Source: SAR202 cluster bacterium
GTDB lineage: Bacteria; Chloroflexota; Dehalococcoidia; Lucifugimonadales; GCA-2712585
DNA length: 42,068 nt
NCBI GenBank assembly: GCA_016872285.1
Contig: VGZZ01000022.1
Span: 1-42,068, forward strand
Direction of reading: 5' to 3'
Position 1 is the first letter of the stretch; every line of letters starts with the position of its first letter. Positions 23,628 to 31,346 of the stretch are shown here, piece after piece. Below the pieces are notes generated by a model that saw only the letters and a list, made by a program, of their open reading frames with translations, had not been told where the DNA came from and did not search any database. Position numbers and translations under genes: made by a program.

Positions 23628-24974
23628 CTAGGAGCTTTTCTCTAAGATTCTAGCAGGAACACCCACCGCTAGTCTATTCTTTGGCACGTCTTTAGTGACA
23701 ACCGAGCCTGCGCCGGTGGACGCGCCGTCCCCCACTTTTACAGGCGCCACCAGCATAGTGTCGGAGCCGATGAAAGCGTTGTCGCCAATCTCGGTGCGGT
23801 GCTTGTCCACGCCGTCGTAGTTGCAGGTCACGAGGCCTGCCCCCAGGTTGGTGTTGGCGCCCACCGATGCGTCGCCGACGTAGCCGAAGTGACCCATCTT
23901 CACGCCCCGCTTCAGCCTGCTCTCCTTGACCTCTGCGAAGTTGCCGATGTGGACTTGGGATTCGATATGGGTGCGCTGGCGGAGGTGGCTGAAGGGGCCT
24001 ACGTCCACGTCCGGCTCCAGGGTAGACTCCTCGATAAACGACGCGGTGACGCGGCACCTGTCGCCAATGGTTGAGGCGCGGACGAAGCTGTTGGGGCCGA
24101 TGGTACAGTCTCGCCCGATGCGCGCCGCGCCCTGGATAATGGTGTTGGGCAGGATGACGGTGTCCTGTCCAATGACCGCCTCGGCGTCGATATAGGTGGC
24201 GGCCGGGTCCGTGATGGTGACGCCCTGGCGCATCCACTTCTCGCAGATGCGGCGTCGAAGGGCGGCCTCAGCCTGGGCTAGCTGTACACGGTCGTTAACG
24301 CCCATACCCTCGTTGGGGTCCTTTGAGACCATTGATTCCACGGTTTTTTTCTCCTTGACGGCCATAGATATAAGGTCGGTCAGGTAATACTCGCCCCGGG
24401 GGCTTTTCTTGAGCCGGGACAGGTTGGGCCAGAGCCATGAAGCGTCGAAGCAGTAGACGCCGACGTTGACCTCCATGGCCTCCTCATTCATGGCGGCGTC
24501 TGAGGCTTCGACAATGCCCGTTACGCGGCCACGGGCGTCGCGCCGTATGCGCCCCATGTCGGGTTGCAGAGCGCCGGTGGTGGTGAGGAGGGTAATGGCG
24601 GCGGACGACTGGATGTGCTTGGATACGAGGGCCTGAAGCGTTTCCGCGCGTATTAACGGCGAGTCGCCGCCCATGACGATAACGCGCTGGGCCTTGCCTT
24701 CCAGCGCCGTCGCGCACTGCAGCAGAGCGTGGCCGGTGCCCAGGGGTTCGGGTTGCTCCACATATCGGACGGTATCGCCCAGGAGGCCGCGAAGGCCCTG
24801 AGCGCCGCTGGGGGATACCACCAGGGTCACGTCGTCGATGCCGGACTGGCGCAAGGCCTCGACGGCGTAGGCGATCATGGGCTTGCCGCCCACGGGGTGC
24901 AGCACCTTGGGGACGCTGGACTTCATACGCTGGCCCTGGCCCGCGGCCAGTATCACGCCTGCCCAGTCTTTCAT
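23628..24974 (-). CDS. glmU: Bifunctional GlcNAc-1-P uridyltransferase/GlcN-1-P acetyltransferase
   Basis: A 448-residue GlmU making UDP-GlcNAc for envelope polymers. The ATG encoding M-K-D-W-A-G-V (24974) is chosen because GGGAGGT lies just before it; a TTG at 24995 would add seven residues. The N-terminal pyrophosphorylase domain shows L-A-A-G-Q-G-Q-R-M-K-S-S-V-P-K-V-L-H and the E-Q-P-E-P-L-G-T-G-H-A region. The C-terminal left-handed beta-helix has A-E-V-K-E-S, N-L-G-A-G, C-N-Y-D-G-V-D-K-H-R-T and A-F-I-G-S. All hallmark motifs are present. It suggests the cell makes aminosugar-containing envelope material, relevant to the sortase locus nearby. Confidence 0.95.
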   Translation of the reverse strand: MKDWAGVILAAGQGQRMKSSVPKVLHPVGGKPMIAYAVEALRQSGIDDVTLVVSPSGAQGLRGLLGDTVRYVEQPEPLGTGHALLQCATALEGKAQRVIVMGGDSPLIRAETLQALVSKHIQSSAAITLLTTTGALQPDMGRIRRDARGRVTGIVEASDAAMNEEAMEVNVGVYCFDASWLWPNLSRLKKSPRGEYYLTDLISMAVKEKKTVESMVSKDPNEGMGVNDRVQLAQAEAALRRRICEKWMRQGVTITDPAATYIDAEAVIGQDTVILPNTIIQGAARIGRDCTIGPNSFVRASTIGDRCRVTASFIEESTLEPDVDVGPFSHLRQRTHIESQVHIGNFAEVKESRLKRGVKMGHFGYVGDASVGANTNLGAGLVTCNYDGVDKHRTEIGDNAFIGSDTMLVAPVKVGDGASTGAGSVVTKDVPKNRLAVGVPARILEKSS

Positions 24975-25143
24975 GGACACCTCCCGCCCGGCCAATGGCA
25001 GCCGGGGCTCCCGACTCCATGCTATTTTAACAGGGGCTTACATCCAAGGGTGAGTTCTATCTCTGGAGCGGAGGAGGTATGGGGTTCAAGGCTAACTATC
25101 TATGCGGACGAGTCGAGTAGTCCTAAGCGAAGACTTACTTTAC

Positions 25144-26070
25144 CTATAACTCAGCCACGCCAATAAGCTCGGCGGTCATCAGAAATCGATGGGTGGGCTT
25201 GTTGGGCGGGACGCAGGTGACAAGGACTATCTCCGCCTTTGGGGCGTAAAGGTTCTTATGAAAGTACCCGCTGTCCATCTCAACGGACGTAAGGATCACA
25301 GGCTTGCCGTAAGCGCGGTATAAGTAGGCGCTGCCCCCAGCGAATAAGATCACGTCCACGGGCTCACCATTTGTTATCTTGTCCATTACAGAGGGAAGCT
25401 GCTCGAATTTTTCGTCGCTGGGGCCGGAACTGCGAATGTGCCCGAAGTACCAGCCTCGCGCGCCTTCGCCAGGGTTGCCGGCAGTCTCGATTCGGCCTAT
25501 GGACCCCTTGGGCTGCTGGTAGTACAACTTGTTGTCCTCATCCTTAATGAGGTCGAGGGTATTCACCGGGGCGTCCACGTCTATGGAGGGAACAAGAATC
25601 CGTTCAGCAGGAGGCAGAGCGCCCAGGCTTGGCAGAGTGTCTTGGAGGGACTCGAAGATATAGGTTTTGCCAAAGGCGTTGACGCTTATCTTTTCTTTGG
25701 CAGGCGGTTTCGGGGTGGCGGTGGGAATGGGGGCAGGGGAGGTGTACGCCGGGTCAACGCGGGGTTCTGGCGACGGTGCCGGCTCTTGCGACGCGGCGAT
25801 GGGAGTCCCAGGCGCTGCCGGGTTGGGAGGTGTCGGCAGGTCAATGGCGATGGAATCGTTTTCTGAGGGCAGCGGGAGGTAGGAGGGTGTGTCCTGGAGC
25901 GAGGCGACCTGGGCGGTAAGCTGGGTGAGGAACCGGTCTGCGCTCTGGTCCTGCCGCCAGTAGAAGAGTGGCATCCCCGCGGCCACGCCCAGGCCTGACA
26001 GGACCAGAAGCCAGGCGGCTATAACGGCGGCGCGTCTGGTCTTTAATCGAGCTGTCAACCTTTTGAGCAT
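25144..26070 (-). CDS. Sortase family transpeptidase
   Basis: A 308-residue membrane-anchored sortase. A basic N-terminus and one membrane helix (about 14-33) are followed by a long Pro/Ala/Thr-rich stalk (about 60-125) and the sortase beta-barrel (about 150-305). Catalytic residues are visible: His211 in W-Y-F-G-H-I-R-S-S-G, Cys286 in I-V-L-V-T-C-V-P-P and Arg295 in T-H-R-F-L-M. It would cleave a C-terminal sorting signal and join the surface protein to an acceptor. It starts 21 bases after the NicO-like gene, the last gene of the DUF4331 cluster. The subclass is not assignable by eye; D, E or F is plausible. The likely substrate is the DUF4331 protein four genes upstream. Confidence 0.88.
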   Translation of the reverse strand: MLKRLTARLKTRRAAVIAAWLLVLSGLGVAAGMPLFYWRQDQSADRFLTQLTAQVASLQDTPSYLPLPSENDSIAIDLPTPPNPAAPGTPIAASQEPAPSPEPRVDPAYTSPAPIPTATPKPPAKEKISVNAFGKTYIFESLQDTLPSLGALPPAERILVPSIDVDAPVNTLDLIKDEDNKLYYQQPKGSIGRIETAGNPGEGARGWYFGHIRSSGPSDEKFEQLPSVMDKITNGEPVDVILFAGGSAYLYRAYGKPVILTSVEMDSGYFHKNLYAPKAEIVLVTCVPPNKPTHRFLMTAELIGVAEL

Positions 26071-26091
26071 GTCGTGAGCCTCAAGCCGTTC

Positions 26092-27000
26092 TTAGAAGTT
26101 GGACGTGGCTTTTAGGATAATGATCAGGCCGGCTGCGGAAATCACGGCGGCGCTGCCCACAGGGAAAAACCTCATAGCTGCTTCTCCCACTTTTGACATT
26201 GCGCCATGCTGATGGCCGGTGAAGCGGAACAGCAGCTTTCGGCCATAGAGGAAGAGAAGGGCTACGGCGGTCAGCGTGCCCGCCAGCCCAAGGCTGAAGG
26301 CCACCACCAGAAAGAGGCCAAACCCGATGCGATGCAGGGCTATGGCGCTGAGCATGATAACGACGGCGGAGGGGCAAGGCAGAAGGCCGCCTGTCACGCC
26401 CACGGTCATCAGGCTCTTCCAGTTCACATCTCCACCGTGAGGGATGTGCTGATGGCTGTGCGGGTGATCGCGTTCAGCTTTGTCATCGGCGCGTTCATGG
26501 CCGTGGGAATGGGGGTGGTGGAGCCTGGATACGAGGCCAAAGGCGGGAAGCCGCGTCTTCAGCCACGAAGTGTCGCCCAGCAGCGCCCGCAGCCGCGACT
26601 GCAGGAGCCAAAGCCCCAGGCCAATCACTAGAATGCCGGAGGTAAGCTCAATCCAGGGGAACAGGTCTTCAGCCAGGATGTATTGAGACGCGAGAAGCGT
26701 TACCAGGCCCAGGGCGAAGACGGTGATGGTGTGAGTGACGGTCACAGGAATGCCGATGAGGAAGGCGTGTTTGAAGCTGGCCCTGGAACCCACCAGGTAG
26801 GCCGCTACGATGGTCTTGCCGTGGCCGGGCGAGAGGGCATGCAAAGCGCCCCATAGCATGGCCGCCAGGGCGGAGAAAAGCAGCACCGGCAGAGTCAGGC
26901 TTTCGGTGGTAATAAGGGAGGTGAAGCCTCCGCCCTTGTCGGTAGACGGAGAGGGCGCCGACGGGAGAAGCGCCGGCGGAGGCCGCGAGGGCGTCCGCAA
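26092..27000 (-). CDS. NicO-type nickel/cobalt transporter-like domain (C-terminal half of a frameshifted gene)
   Basis: This open frame carries the C-terminal membrane domain of a NicO/RcnA-like protein: G-A-L-H-A-L-S-P-G-H-G-K-T (family hallmark), a His-rich cytoplasmic loop with H-P-H-S-H-G-H-E and H-P-H-S-H-Q-H, and G-G-L-L-P-C-P-S-A. About six membrane helices are present. The family moves Ni2+ or Co2+ across the cytoplasmic membrane. The first 25 residues (start TTG at 27000) are a Pro/Ser-rich linker with no ribosome site. The N-terminal half of the same family protein is the gene ending in the overlapping frame upstream, so the pair is most likely one gene split by a single-base frameshift or a sequencing error near 26930-27005. 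A functional half-transporter cannot be ruled out. Confidence 0.75.
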   Translation of the reverse strand: MRTPSRPPPALLPSAPSPSTDKGGGFTSLITTESLTLPVLLFSALAAMLWGALHALSPGHGKTIVAAYLVGSRASFKHAFLIGIPVTVTHTITVFALGLVTLLASQYILAEDLFPWIELTSGILVIGLGLWLLQSRLRALLGDTSWLKTRLPAFGLVSRLHHPHSHGHERADDKAERDHPHSHQHIPHGGDVNWKSLMTVGVTGGLLPCPSAVVIMLSAIALHRIGFGLFLVVAFSLGLAGTLTAVALLFLYGRKLLFRFTGHQHGAMSKVGEAAMRFFPVGSAAVISAAGLIIILKATSNF

Positions 27001-27649
27001 TCGTAAAGCCTAGCTCCACCCTGCGAGTCTCCAGCGGGCTTTGCAGCAGGTTCTCAGGATACGCGGTAAGCTCCTGGCTCAGGTCGGAGGAGGGGGCCGG
27101 GCCTTGTATCTCGACCCCCGGGGCCGGGCGCACCACTATCTCCTTCCAACCCAATCGATTGGGGTGGTTGCCATCGCTGTACGATATCTGATAAGCCCGG
27201 CCCTCAGTGTATGGAAACTGTGCCTCAAACCACGCCGCCAATCGAAGGGTCTGAAGTCCGGCCTCGCCTGGTGATTGGATAAACTCGGCGTTTTGAGGCG
27301 ACGCCAGAAGATTAAGCTCCTCGCCTGCTACGGAGAGTTTGAGGTTCTTGGCTAGCTCGATAACTTCCTTTTGCAGATAGGCCCGGGACTCAGCCTGGTC
27401 CACCTGGCCGTCTTTATTGGCATCTATCTCCTGGGTCTCCTGGAAGGCTGGAATCTCAGCCATGTCTATGACGTATCTGACCCTGATTACGCCCGCGTAT
27501 ATCTCCATCCTGCTGTATTGGTTAATGGTAAAGTTTCCCAGTGGGTGGGCCTCAGCGTTGTTGGGCCGTATTAGGCCTGACAGTGCGCCTACGATAGCCA
27601 GGGCTACGACTAATAGTGCGACGCGGCGGCAGAAGATACGCCCGGTCAT
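26669..27649 (-). CDS. HPLGNF-type N-terminal domain of a NicO-like protein (frameshifted)
   Basis: The first about 217 codons encode a secreted domain: signal peptide to A-E-A, then H-P-L-G-N-F-T-I-N-Q-Y-S-R (His35 would be the mature N-terminus), and a canonical calcium-type EF-hand loop D76-x-N78-x-D80-G-x-x-D84-x-x-E87. In known relatives this domain is followed by a NicO membrane domain. Here the frame after about residue 217-240 (27,001-26,930) stops looking like protein and is only a shadow of the NicO frame (26092-27000), one base out. ATG (27647-27649) overlaps the TPR gene stop by four bases. Probable single 519-codon gene if the shift is corrected. Confidence 0.75.
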   Translation of the reverse strand: MTGRIFCRRVALLVVALAIVGALSGLIRPNNAEAHPLGNFTINQYSRMEIYAGVIRVRYVIDMAEIPAFQETQEIDANKDGQVDQAESRAYLQKEVIELAKNLKLSVAGEELNLLASPQNAEFIQSPGEAGLQTLRLAAWFEAQFPYTEGRAYQISYSDGNHPNRLGWKEIVVRPAPGVEIQGPAPSSDLSQELTAYPENLLQSPLETRRVELGFTIADALAASAGASPVGALSVYRQGRRLHLPYYHRKPDSAGAAFLRPGGHAMGRFACPLARPRQDHRSGLPGGFQGQLQTRLPHRHSCDRHSHHHRLRPGPGNASRVSIHPG

Positions 27650-28992
27650 GGCTTAGGGGCACCGTTGGCAGATATCTCTCGCAGGATTTCCTCCGCCCGG
27701 CTTTTGTGGATGAGAGAGAAAAAGGGATTGATATCCAGGGCTTCGGTCAGAAGCGTCCGCGCTTCCTGTTCGAGGCCAAGGGAGTGGCTGATGGCGCCGG
27801 CGTGGAAGAGCATCAGCGCGTCCTTGGTGCCAAGCTTTAGGGCCTCGCGGGAGTAGCCCAACGCCTCCTGCGAGCGGCCGTTTTTGAAGAACGCCCAGGC
27901 CAGGGCGTCGGCGGCGTGGACGCTAGGGCGACGCTGGTATTCCAGTGTCGCTCTGTCCAGGGCCGAGGACGGGTTGTTTCCAAGGTCGGCGTCGAAAAGC
28001 ACCATTTCCAAATCCGTGTTCACCCCGCTCTGCTGGTACAACCTTGTCTGGAGGTTCACCAGTTCCACGGCCCGCGACGCCTCCTCAAGGTTGCCGGCGG
28101 CGATGTGCGTCTCCGTCAGAAGGATGGCGTATTCAGGCGCGGGATACCGTTCTACAACCTTTTCATGGGCGGCGATGGCTTTTGGAAAGTCGCCGCTGGC
28201 CGCGTAGATTCGGGCCAGGGCGGCCTCGGCGGGGATATAGTCCGCGTATAAGTCCAGGGCCTTGAGGTACTCGAGTTGGGCGGCGGCAAGGTCGCCGGTC
28301 TTGAAATAGAGGTGGCCTAGCTGCACCAGCGTCCATGACGTGCCTTCGGAAGCGCGTCCCCCCGCTTCAACGGCCTGCCGCATGGCCTGTATGGCCCCCG
28401 GCATGTCGCCCTGGAGCTCGCGGGCGTAGGAGACTCTTGAGTAGGAGCTCAGGTCCGGCCTCAGGTCCACCATCCGCTGGAAGGTCTCCCAGGCCTGGCT
28501 GTACTGGCCCAACTCGAGATAAGCGTCGCCGATGACCCCTTGCGCGGCGCTGCTGTAGGGGTTGATGGATGCCGCCTGCCGCCCATAGTCGAGGGCTTCC
28601 TGGAACTGGTGGCGGGACAACGCCAGAGCGCCCAGGCCTATTAGCGCGTCGGCGTGGCGGGAGTCCAGGGCTAAGGATTTTTCGAAAGCCCTTTGGGCCA
28701 TGGAATAGTAGCTGGGATTGCTGGTGTCCCTGGCCTTTTGCAAGTACGCGCCGCCCAGGCTGGCGTAGGCTTGAGGGCTCTCAGCGCCGGAAGAGAGCCT
28801 GTCCTGGAGCGTCTGTATGAGCCGGTCCGTGGACGCCGCGCCGCCCAGACCGGAAGGGGCGGTATTGGCAGGGGAGGCGTCGGGGGCTATGGCCTGCCTG
28901 ATTACCAGCGTTACCGCGGCTGCCAGGAGGGCGACAAATAAGAGAGCAATGACGCTGTATCCGTTTTTCTTTGTTATGGCAGCTTGTCTCAT
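27646..28992 (-). CDS. Membrane-anchored tetratricopeptide-repeat protein
   Basis: A 448-residue TPR protein starting at the ATG encoding M-R-Q-A-A-I-T-K-K; the open frame upstream (to 29055) lacks family character. A short basic N-terminus and one membrane helix (V-I-A-L-L-F-V-A-L-L-A-A-A-V) anchor it. About ten TPR units follow, seen as repeats of the type A-x-x-x-L-G and A-L-A-x-x-x-x-x, for example L-G-A-L-A-L-S-R-H-Q-F-Q-E-A-L-D and L-A-A-A-Q-L-E-Y-L-K-A-L-D. It probably scaffolds partner proteins at the membrane. It overlaps the NicO-like gene by four bases and follows the DUF4331 gene by 95 bases. Confidence 0.88.
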   Translation of the reverse strand: MRQAAITKKNGYSVIALLFVALLAAAVTLVIRQAIAPDASPANTAPSGLGGAASTDRLIQTLQDRLSSGAESPQAYASLGGAYLQKARDTSNPSYYSMAQRAFEKSLALDSRHADALIGLGALALSRHQFQEALDYGRQAASINPYSSAAQGVIGDAYLELGQYSQAWETFQRMVDLRPDLSSYSRVSYARELQGDMPGAIQAMRQAVEAGGRASEGTSWTLVQLGHLYFKTGDLAAAQLEYLKALDLYADYIPAEAALARIYAASGDFPKAIAAHEKVVERYPAPEYAILLTETHIAAGNLEEASRAVELVNLQTRLYQQSGVNTDLEMVLFDADLGNNPSSALDRATLEYQRRPSVHAADALAWAFFKNGRSQEALGYSREALKLGTKDALMLFHAGAISHSLGLEQEARTLLTEALDINPFFSLIHKSRAEEILREISANGAPKP

Positions 28993-29025
28993 TTGAACTC
29001 GCGCCTTGTAAGTCTTAGGACTGCT

Positions 29026-29059
29026 GGCGGTGGGTCCGAAAGGGCACAGACCCACCGCC
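29026..29059 (-). promoter_or_regulatory. Intra-operon hairpin between DUF4331 and TPR genes
   Basis: GGCGGTGGGTC (29026-29036) is the exact reverse complement of 29049-29059, with a 12-base loop. There is no T-tract on the minus strand, so a partial terminator or an mRNA processing/stability stem is more likely than a full stop. It could make the first gene more abundant than the following three. Confidence 0.55.
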
Positions 29060-29087
29060 TCAGGTTAAGCCTAGCTATGAGGGAGCC

Positions 29088-30635
29088 TTAAACAGCTACC
29101 TGCGTAACTCTTCTGGCGCGGTAGAGGACCAGGCCGCCAGCCGCGAAAGCGGCCAGGCCTGCTCCTACAAACCACCAGAGGGAGGTAGACTGGCTGCCGG
29201 TATCGGGTGCGCCAACCTTGCCGTGGGGAACACTCTGGAAGCCTTGCCACGGATGGGCCAGGTAGGGGAACTTGTCGTGGAACTCAGCATCGTTTTCATC
29301 CACGCCGTCGCCCAACTTAACGCCGGTAGCGTCCGGGGTAAAGTCTGGATGGAACAAGGGGTAGGCCGCGCCAGCCACAGCTCGCAGCGAGATGTCGGTA
29401 ACGTCGTCGGCCAGGCGGCGGCCATTGGGATAGCCCGCCAAGTCCCCACCCAGGACTCCCATGGCGTTGGGGTCGTCGCTGGGCGGTACGGCCACGTTCA
29501 GCCTCAACTGCTCGGAGGGCACCACGTCCTTAGGCATGGTGAGGCCCTCAATGCCGGTGAGGAAGATGGCGATAAGGTCATCCCGCTGGTCCGCGCTGCC
29601 AAAGGCCCCCTGGGGCGGCGCCTCAATGCCATAGAGGGCCTTCAGGAGCTTGCCAAGCTCAGGGTCAGTGACGTAGTTGGCGAACTGAGCGTCATCGGCG
29701 GGCACGGAGGCGTTCCACTTGTCCTTATCACCCAAGGGAATGACAACCTCGTTCACTAGAGGAGCGCCCAGCCGGGACACCTGCACCCAGTCGCCGGAGG
29801 TTTCCGGCGTGTCGCCCATATCGGAAAGCACCTTGGTGGCCATTCGAGACGAAGTGCCCCAGACGCCAATGACGGCATTTTCGTCAGTGGGGTCGTCGGG
29901 CATGGCTCCGTCCTTGGTGAGGTGCTTTATGGGAACCTGGATAGCGATGGAGTGGACGTTGTAGCCTTGCAGTCCGTCCACGCCGCCGCCCTTGTTGCCT
30001 GGGAGCTTGCGAATGGTAAGGAGGTCGAATATGGCGCCCAGGTCGACGAAGAAGGCATCGTCAGTGGGGCCGGCAAAAACTTTGTATCCGTCGCCCACAG
30101 ATCTGACGGCGGCCCATGCCAGGGCCTCATAGTCTGGGGTGGACTTGGGGCCGATGTTGGCCGGGGCCACGGGTAGATCGGAGGCCAGCACCGTGGAACT
30201 ACTGCCCTTAACTCTGGTAACGCTATAGGTCTGGCGTATGTTCCAGTCCGTGTCTGTGAGGGAAGTAATGGGCCCAGTGTTGTAGAGGAAGGTGTCAGGG
30301 TTCATGATGTGAGTCTTGAACCTGAACTGGTAGGAGATGTCCTCAACAGCCGACCCGTCGTTGTCGATTTTGATCTCGTAGAGGACATCATCGCCAAAGT
30401 GGTGGAAGTTGGGACCTCCGGCGGGCTCCTCCATGGGATTGACGGACATGATCAAAGTCACGGTGTCCGGCTTGTCCGGGCTGACAAAGGCGTAGACGTC
30501 GGTGGTGTCAGCCTGAGGATCACTGGAGATTAGCGGGGCCTCCCTGTGGCTGGAGGCCGAGGTGATGAACGGGATCACTAAAAGGACCATGGATACTGCC
30601 GCCAGTATCACAATGGAAAGTTTGGTTCTCTGCAT
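29088..30635 (-). CDS. DUF4331 surface protein with sorting-signal-like C-terminus
   Basis: A 515-residue exported protein. The ATG at 30635 is chosen (AGGAGAG before it); the open frame to 30698 has no family similarity. The signal peptide ends near S-A-S-S, followed by the DUF4331 hallmark H-R-E-A-P-L-I-S-S-D-P and A-D-T-T-D-V-Y-A-F. Further motifs include F-H-H-F-G-D-D-V-L-Y and D-A-F-F-V-D-L-G-A-I-F. The C-terminus reads A-P-D-T-G (476-480), a hydrophobic segment (486-505) and R-A-R-R (506-509), the order of a cell-wall sorting signal. The function of DUF4331 is unknown. It is the first gene of the cluster with TPR, NicO-like and sortase genes. Confidence 0.9.
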   Translation of the reverse strand: MQRTKLSIVILAAVSMVLLVIPFITSASSHREAPLISSDPQADTTDVYAFVSPDKPDTVTLIMSVNPMEEPAGGPNFHHFGDDVLYEIKIDNDGSAVEDISYQFRFKTHIMNPDTFLYNTGPITSLTDTDWNIRQTYSVTRVKGSSSTVLASDLPVAPANIGPKSTPDYEALAWAAVRSVGDGYKVFAGPTDDAFFVDLGAIFDLLTIRKLPGNKGGGVDGLQGYNVHSIAIQVPIKHLTKDGAMPDDPTDENAVIGVWGTSSRMATKVLSDMGDTPETSGDWVQVSRLGAPLVNEVVIPLGDKDKWNASVPADDAQFANYVTDPELGKLLKALYGIEAPPQGAFGSADQRDDLIAIFLTGIEGLTMPKDVVPSEQLRLNVAVPPSDDPNAMGVLGGDLAGYPNGRRLADDVTDISLRAVAGAAYPLFHPDFTPDATGVKLGDGVDENDAEFHDKFPYLAHPWQGFQSVPHGKVGAPDTGSQSTSLWWFVGAGLAAFAAGGLVLYRARRVTQVAV

Positions 30636-30758
30636 GGGACTCTCTCCTTGTAAGTAGTTATTGGGTCGCGCTTGCCCTTTTAGAGGCCTAACCAACACGC
30701 ACTAATCCAGGTTATCTCGATTGAGTATTTTTCGGAATACATTCAAAGGGATTAGTCG

Positions 30759-30774
30759 TAAGCACCTGTGCTTA
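30759..30774. promoter_or_regulatory. Palindromic operator candidate upstream of DUF4331
   Basis: TAAGCAC-CT-GTGCTTA is a perfect 7-bp inverted repeat with a two-base centre, about 125 bases before the DUF4331 start. Two TTAGTC direct repeats flank it (30752 and 30772). The size and symmetry fit a dimeric regulator, which is not identified here. Confidence 0.4.
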
Positions 30775-31089
30775 GTCCATATGATTACGTTATCCTCTCT
30801 AAACACTGCCTCATATTAATGATTGCGAAATAAAATCCTCCACGGATCACCGCCCTTTTGGAAGCGGGATTTTTAATGCAAAAAGCCGACAAAATTTCTT
30901 TGTGGGATAAACTTTGCGGACTAGTAAGCGCTAGCTCTACCTAACCATGAGCCGGCGTGGTACAGACTAGTCCCGTGGCTTCTTCTTTGACTCCGTGAAC
31001 GCAGATCGCTCTTTGTTTGTCTGACCTCTTAAAACGTATCGCGTGCTGAGACCTCTGTTGAGCCGGGATAAAACGCCAGGGCGCAATTA

Positions 31090-31118
31090 TTGAGAGGCGT
31101 GTCCTGGAAGGGTATACT
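31090..31118 (+). promoter_or_regulatory. Promoter of tRNA-Arg/tRNA-Pro
   Basis: TTGAGA (31090-31095), a 17-base spacer, and TATACT (31113-31118) form a near-consensus sigma-70 promoter. The predicted start is about 3 bases before the tRNA-Arg gene. Confidence 0.8.
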
Positions 31119-31127
31119 TGGAAGGAT

Positions 31128-31202
31128 GCCCCTGTAGCTCAGCGGATAGAGCACCGGCCTCCGGAGCCGGGTGCGGGTGTTCGATTCACCCCAGGGGCGC
31201 CA
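31128..31202 (+). tRNA. tRNA-Arg (anticodon CCG)
   Basis: The acceptor GCCCCTG pairs with CAGGGGC, with discriminator G and encoded CCA. The anticodon loop CTCCGGA gives CCG. The T-arm reads GTTCGATTC. 75 bases with CCA. Confidence 0.95.
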
Positions 31203-31229
31203 CCTGTTTCCAGTACAGCTTTGTCGTAT

Positions 31230-31304
31230 CGGGGCGTGGCGCAGCGGTAGCGCGCATGGTTTGGGACCATGAGGCCGTGGGTTCGATCCCCACCGCCCCG
31301 ACCA
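31230..31304 (+). tRNA. tRNA-Pro (anticodon TGG)
   Basis: The acceptor CGGGGCG pairs with CGCCCCG, with discriminator A and encoded CCA. The anticodon loop TTTGGGA gives TGG. It follows tRNA-Arg by 27 bases and probably shares its transcript. Confidence 0.95.
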
Positions 31305-31346
31305 TCTTTTGCCGCCCGATTTTTTACCGGAGGAGTTAAGACCCTC

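Larger units (their letters stand above)
30636..31127. other. AT-richer regulatory interval upstream of DUF4331 and tRNA genes
   Basis: This 490-base interval separates the minus-strand DUF4331 gene from plus-strand tRNA-Arg. It contains a perfect palindrome (30759-30774), GAATACATTC-type half-palindrome sequence near 30735, and the tRNA promoter (31090-31118). I found no protein-coding gene and no clear -35/-10 for the DUF4331 gene, which may use an alternative sigma factor. Confidence 0.6.

Noticed and set aside
31269-31346. Upstream extension of the 48-residue Cys-motif protein
   Set aside because: It would begin inside tRNA-Pro; the ATG at 31347 has a good ribosome site.
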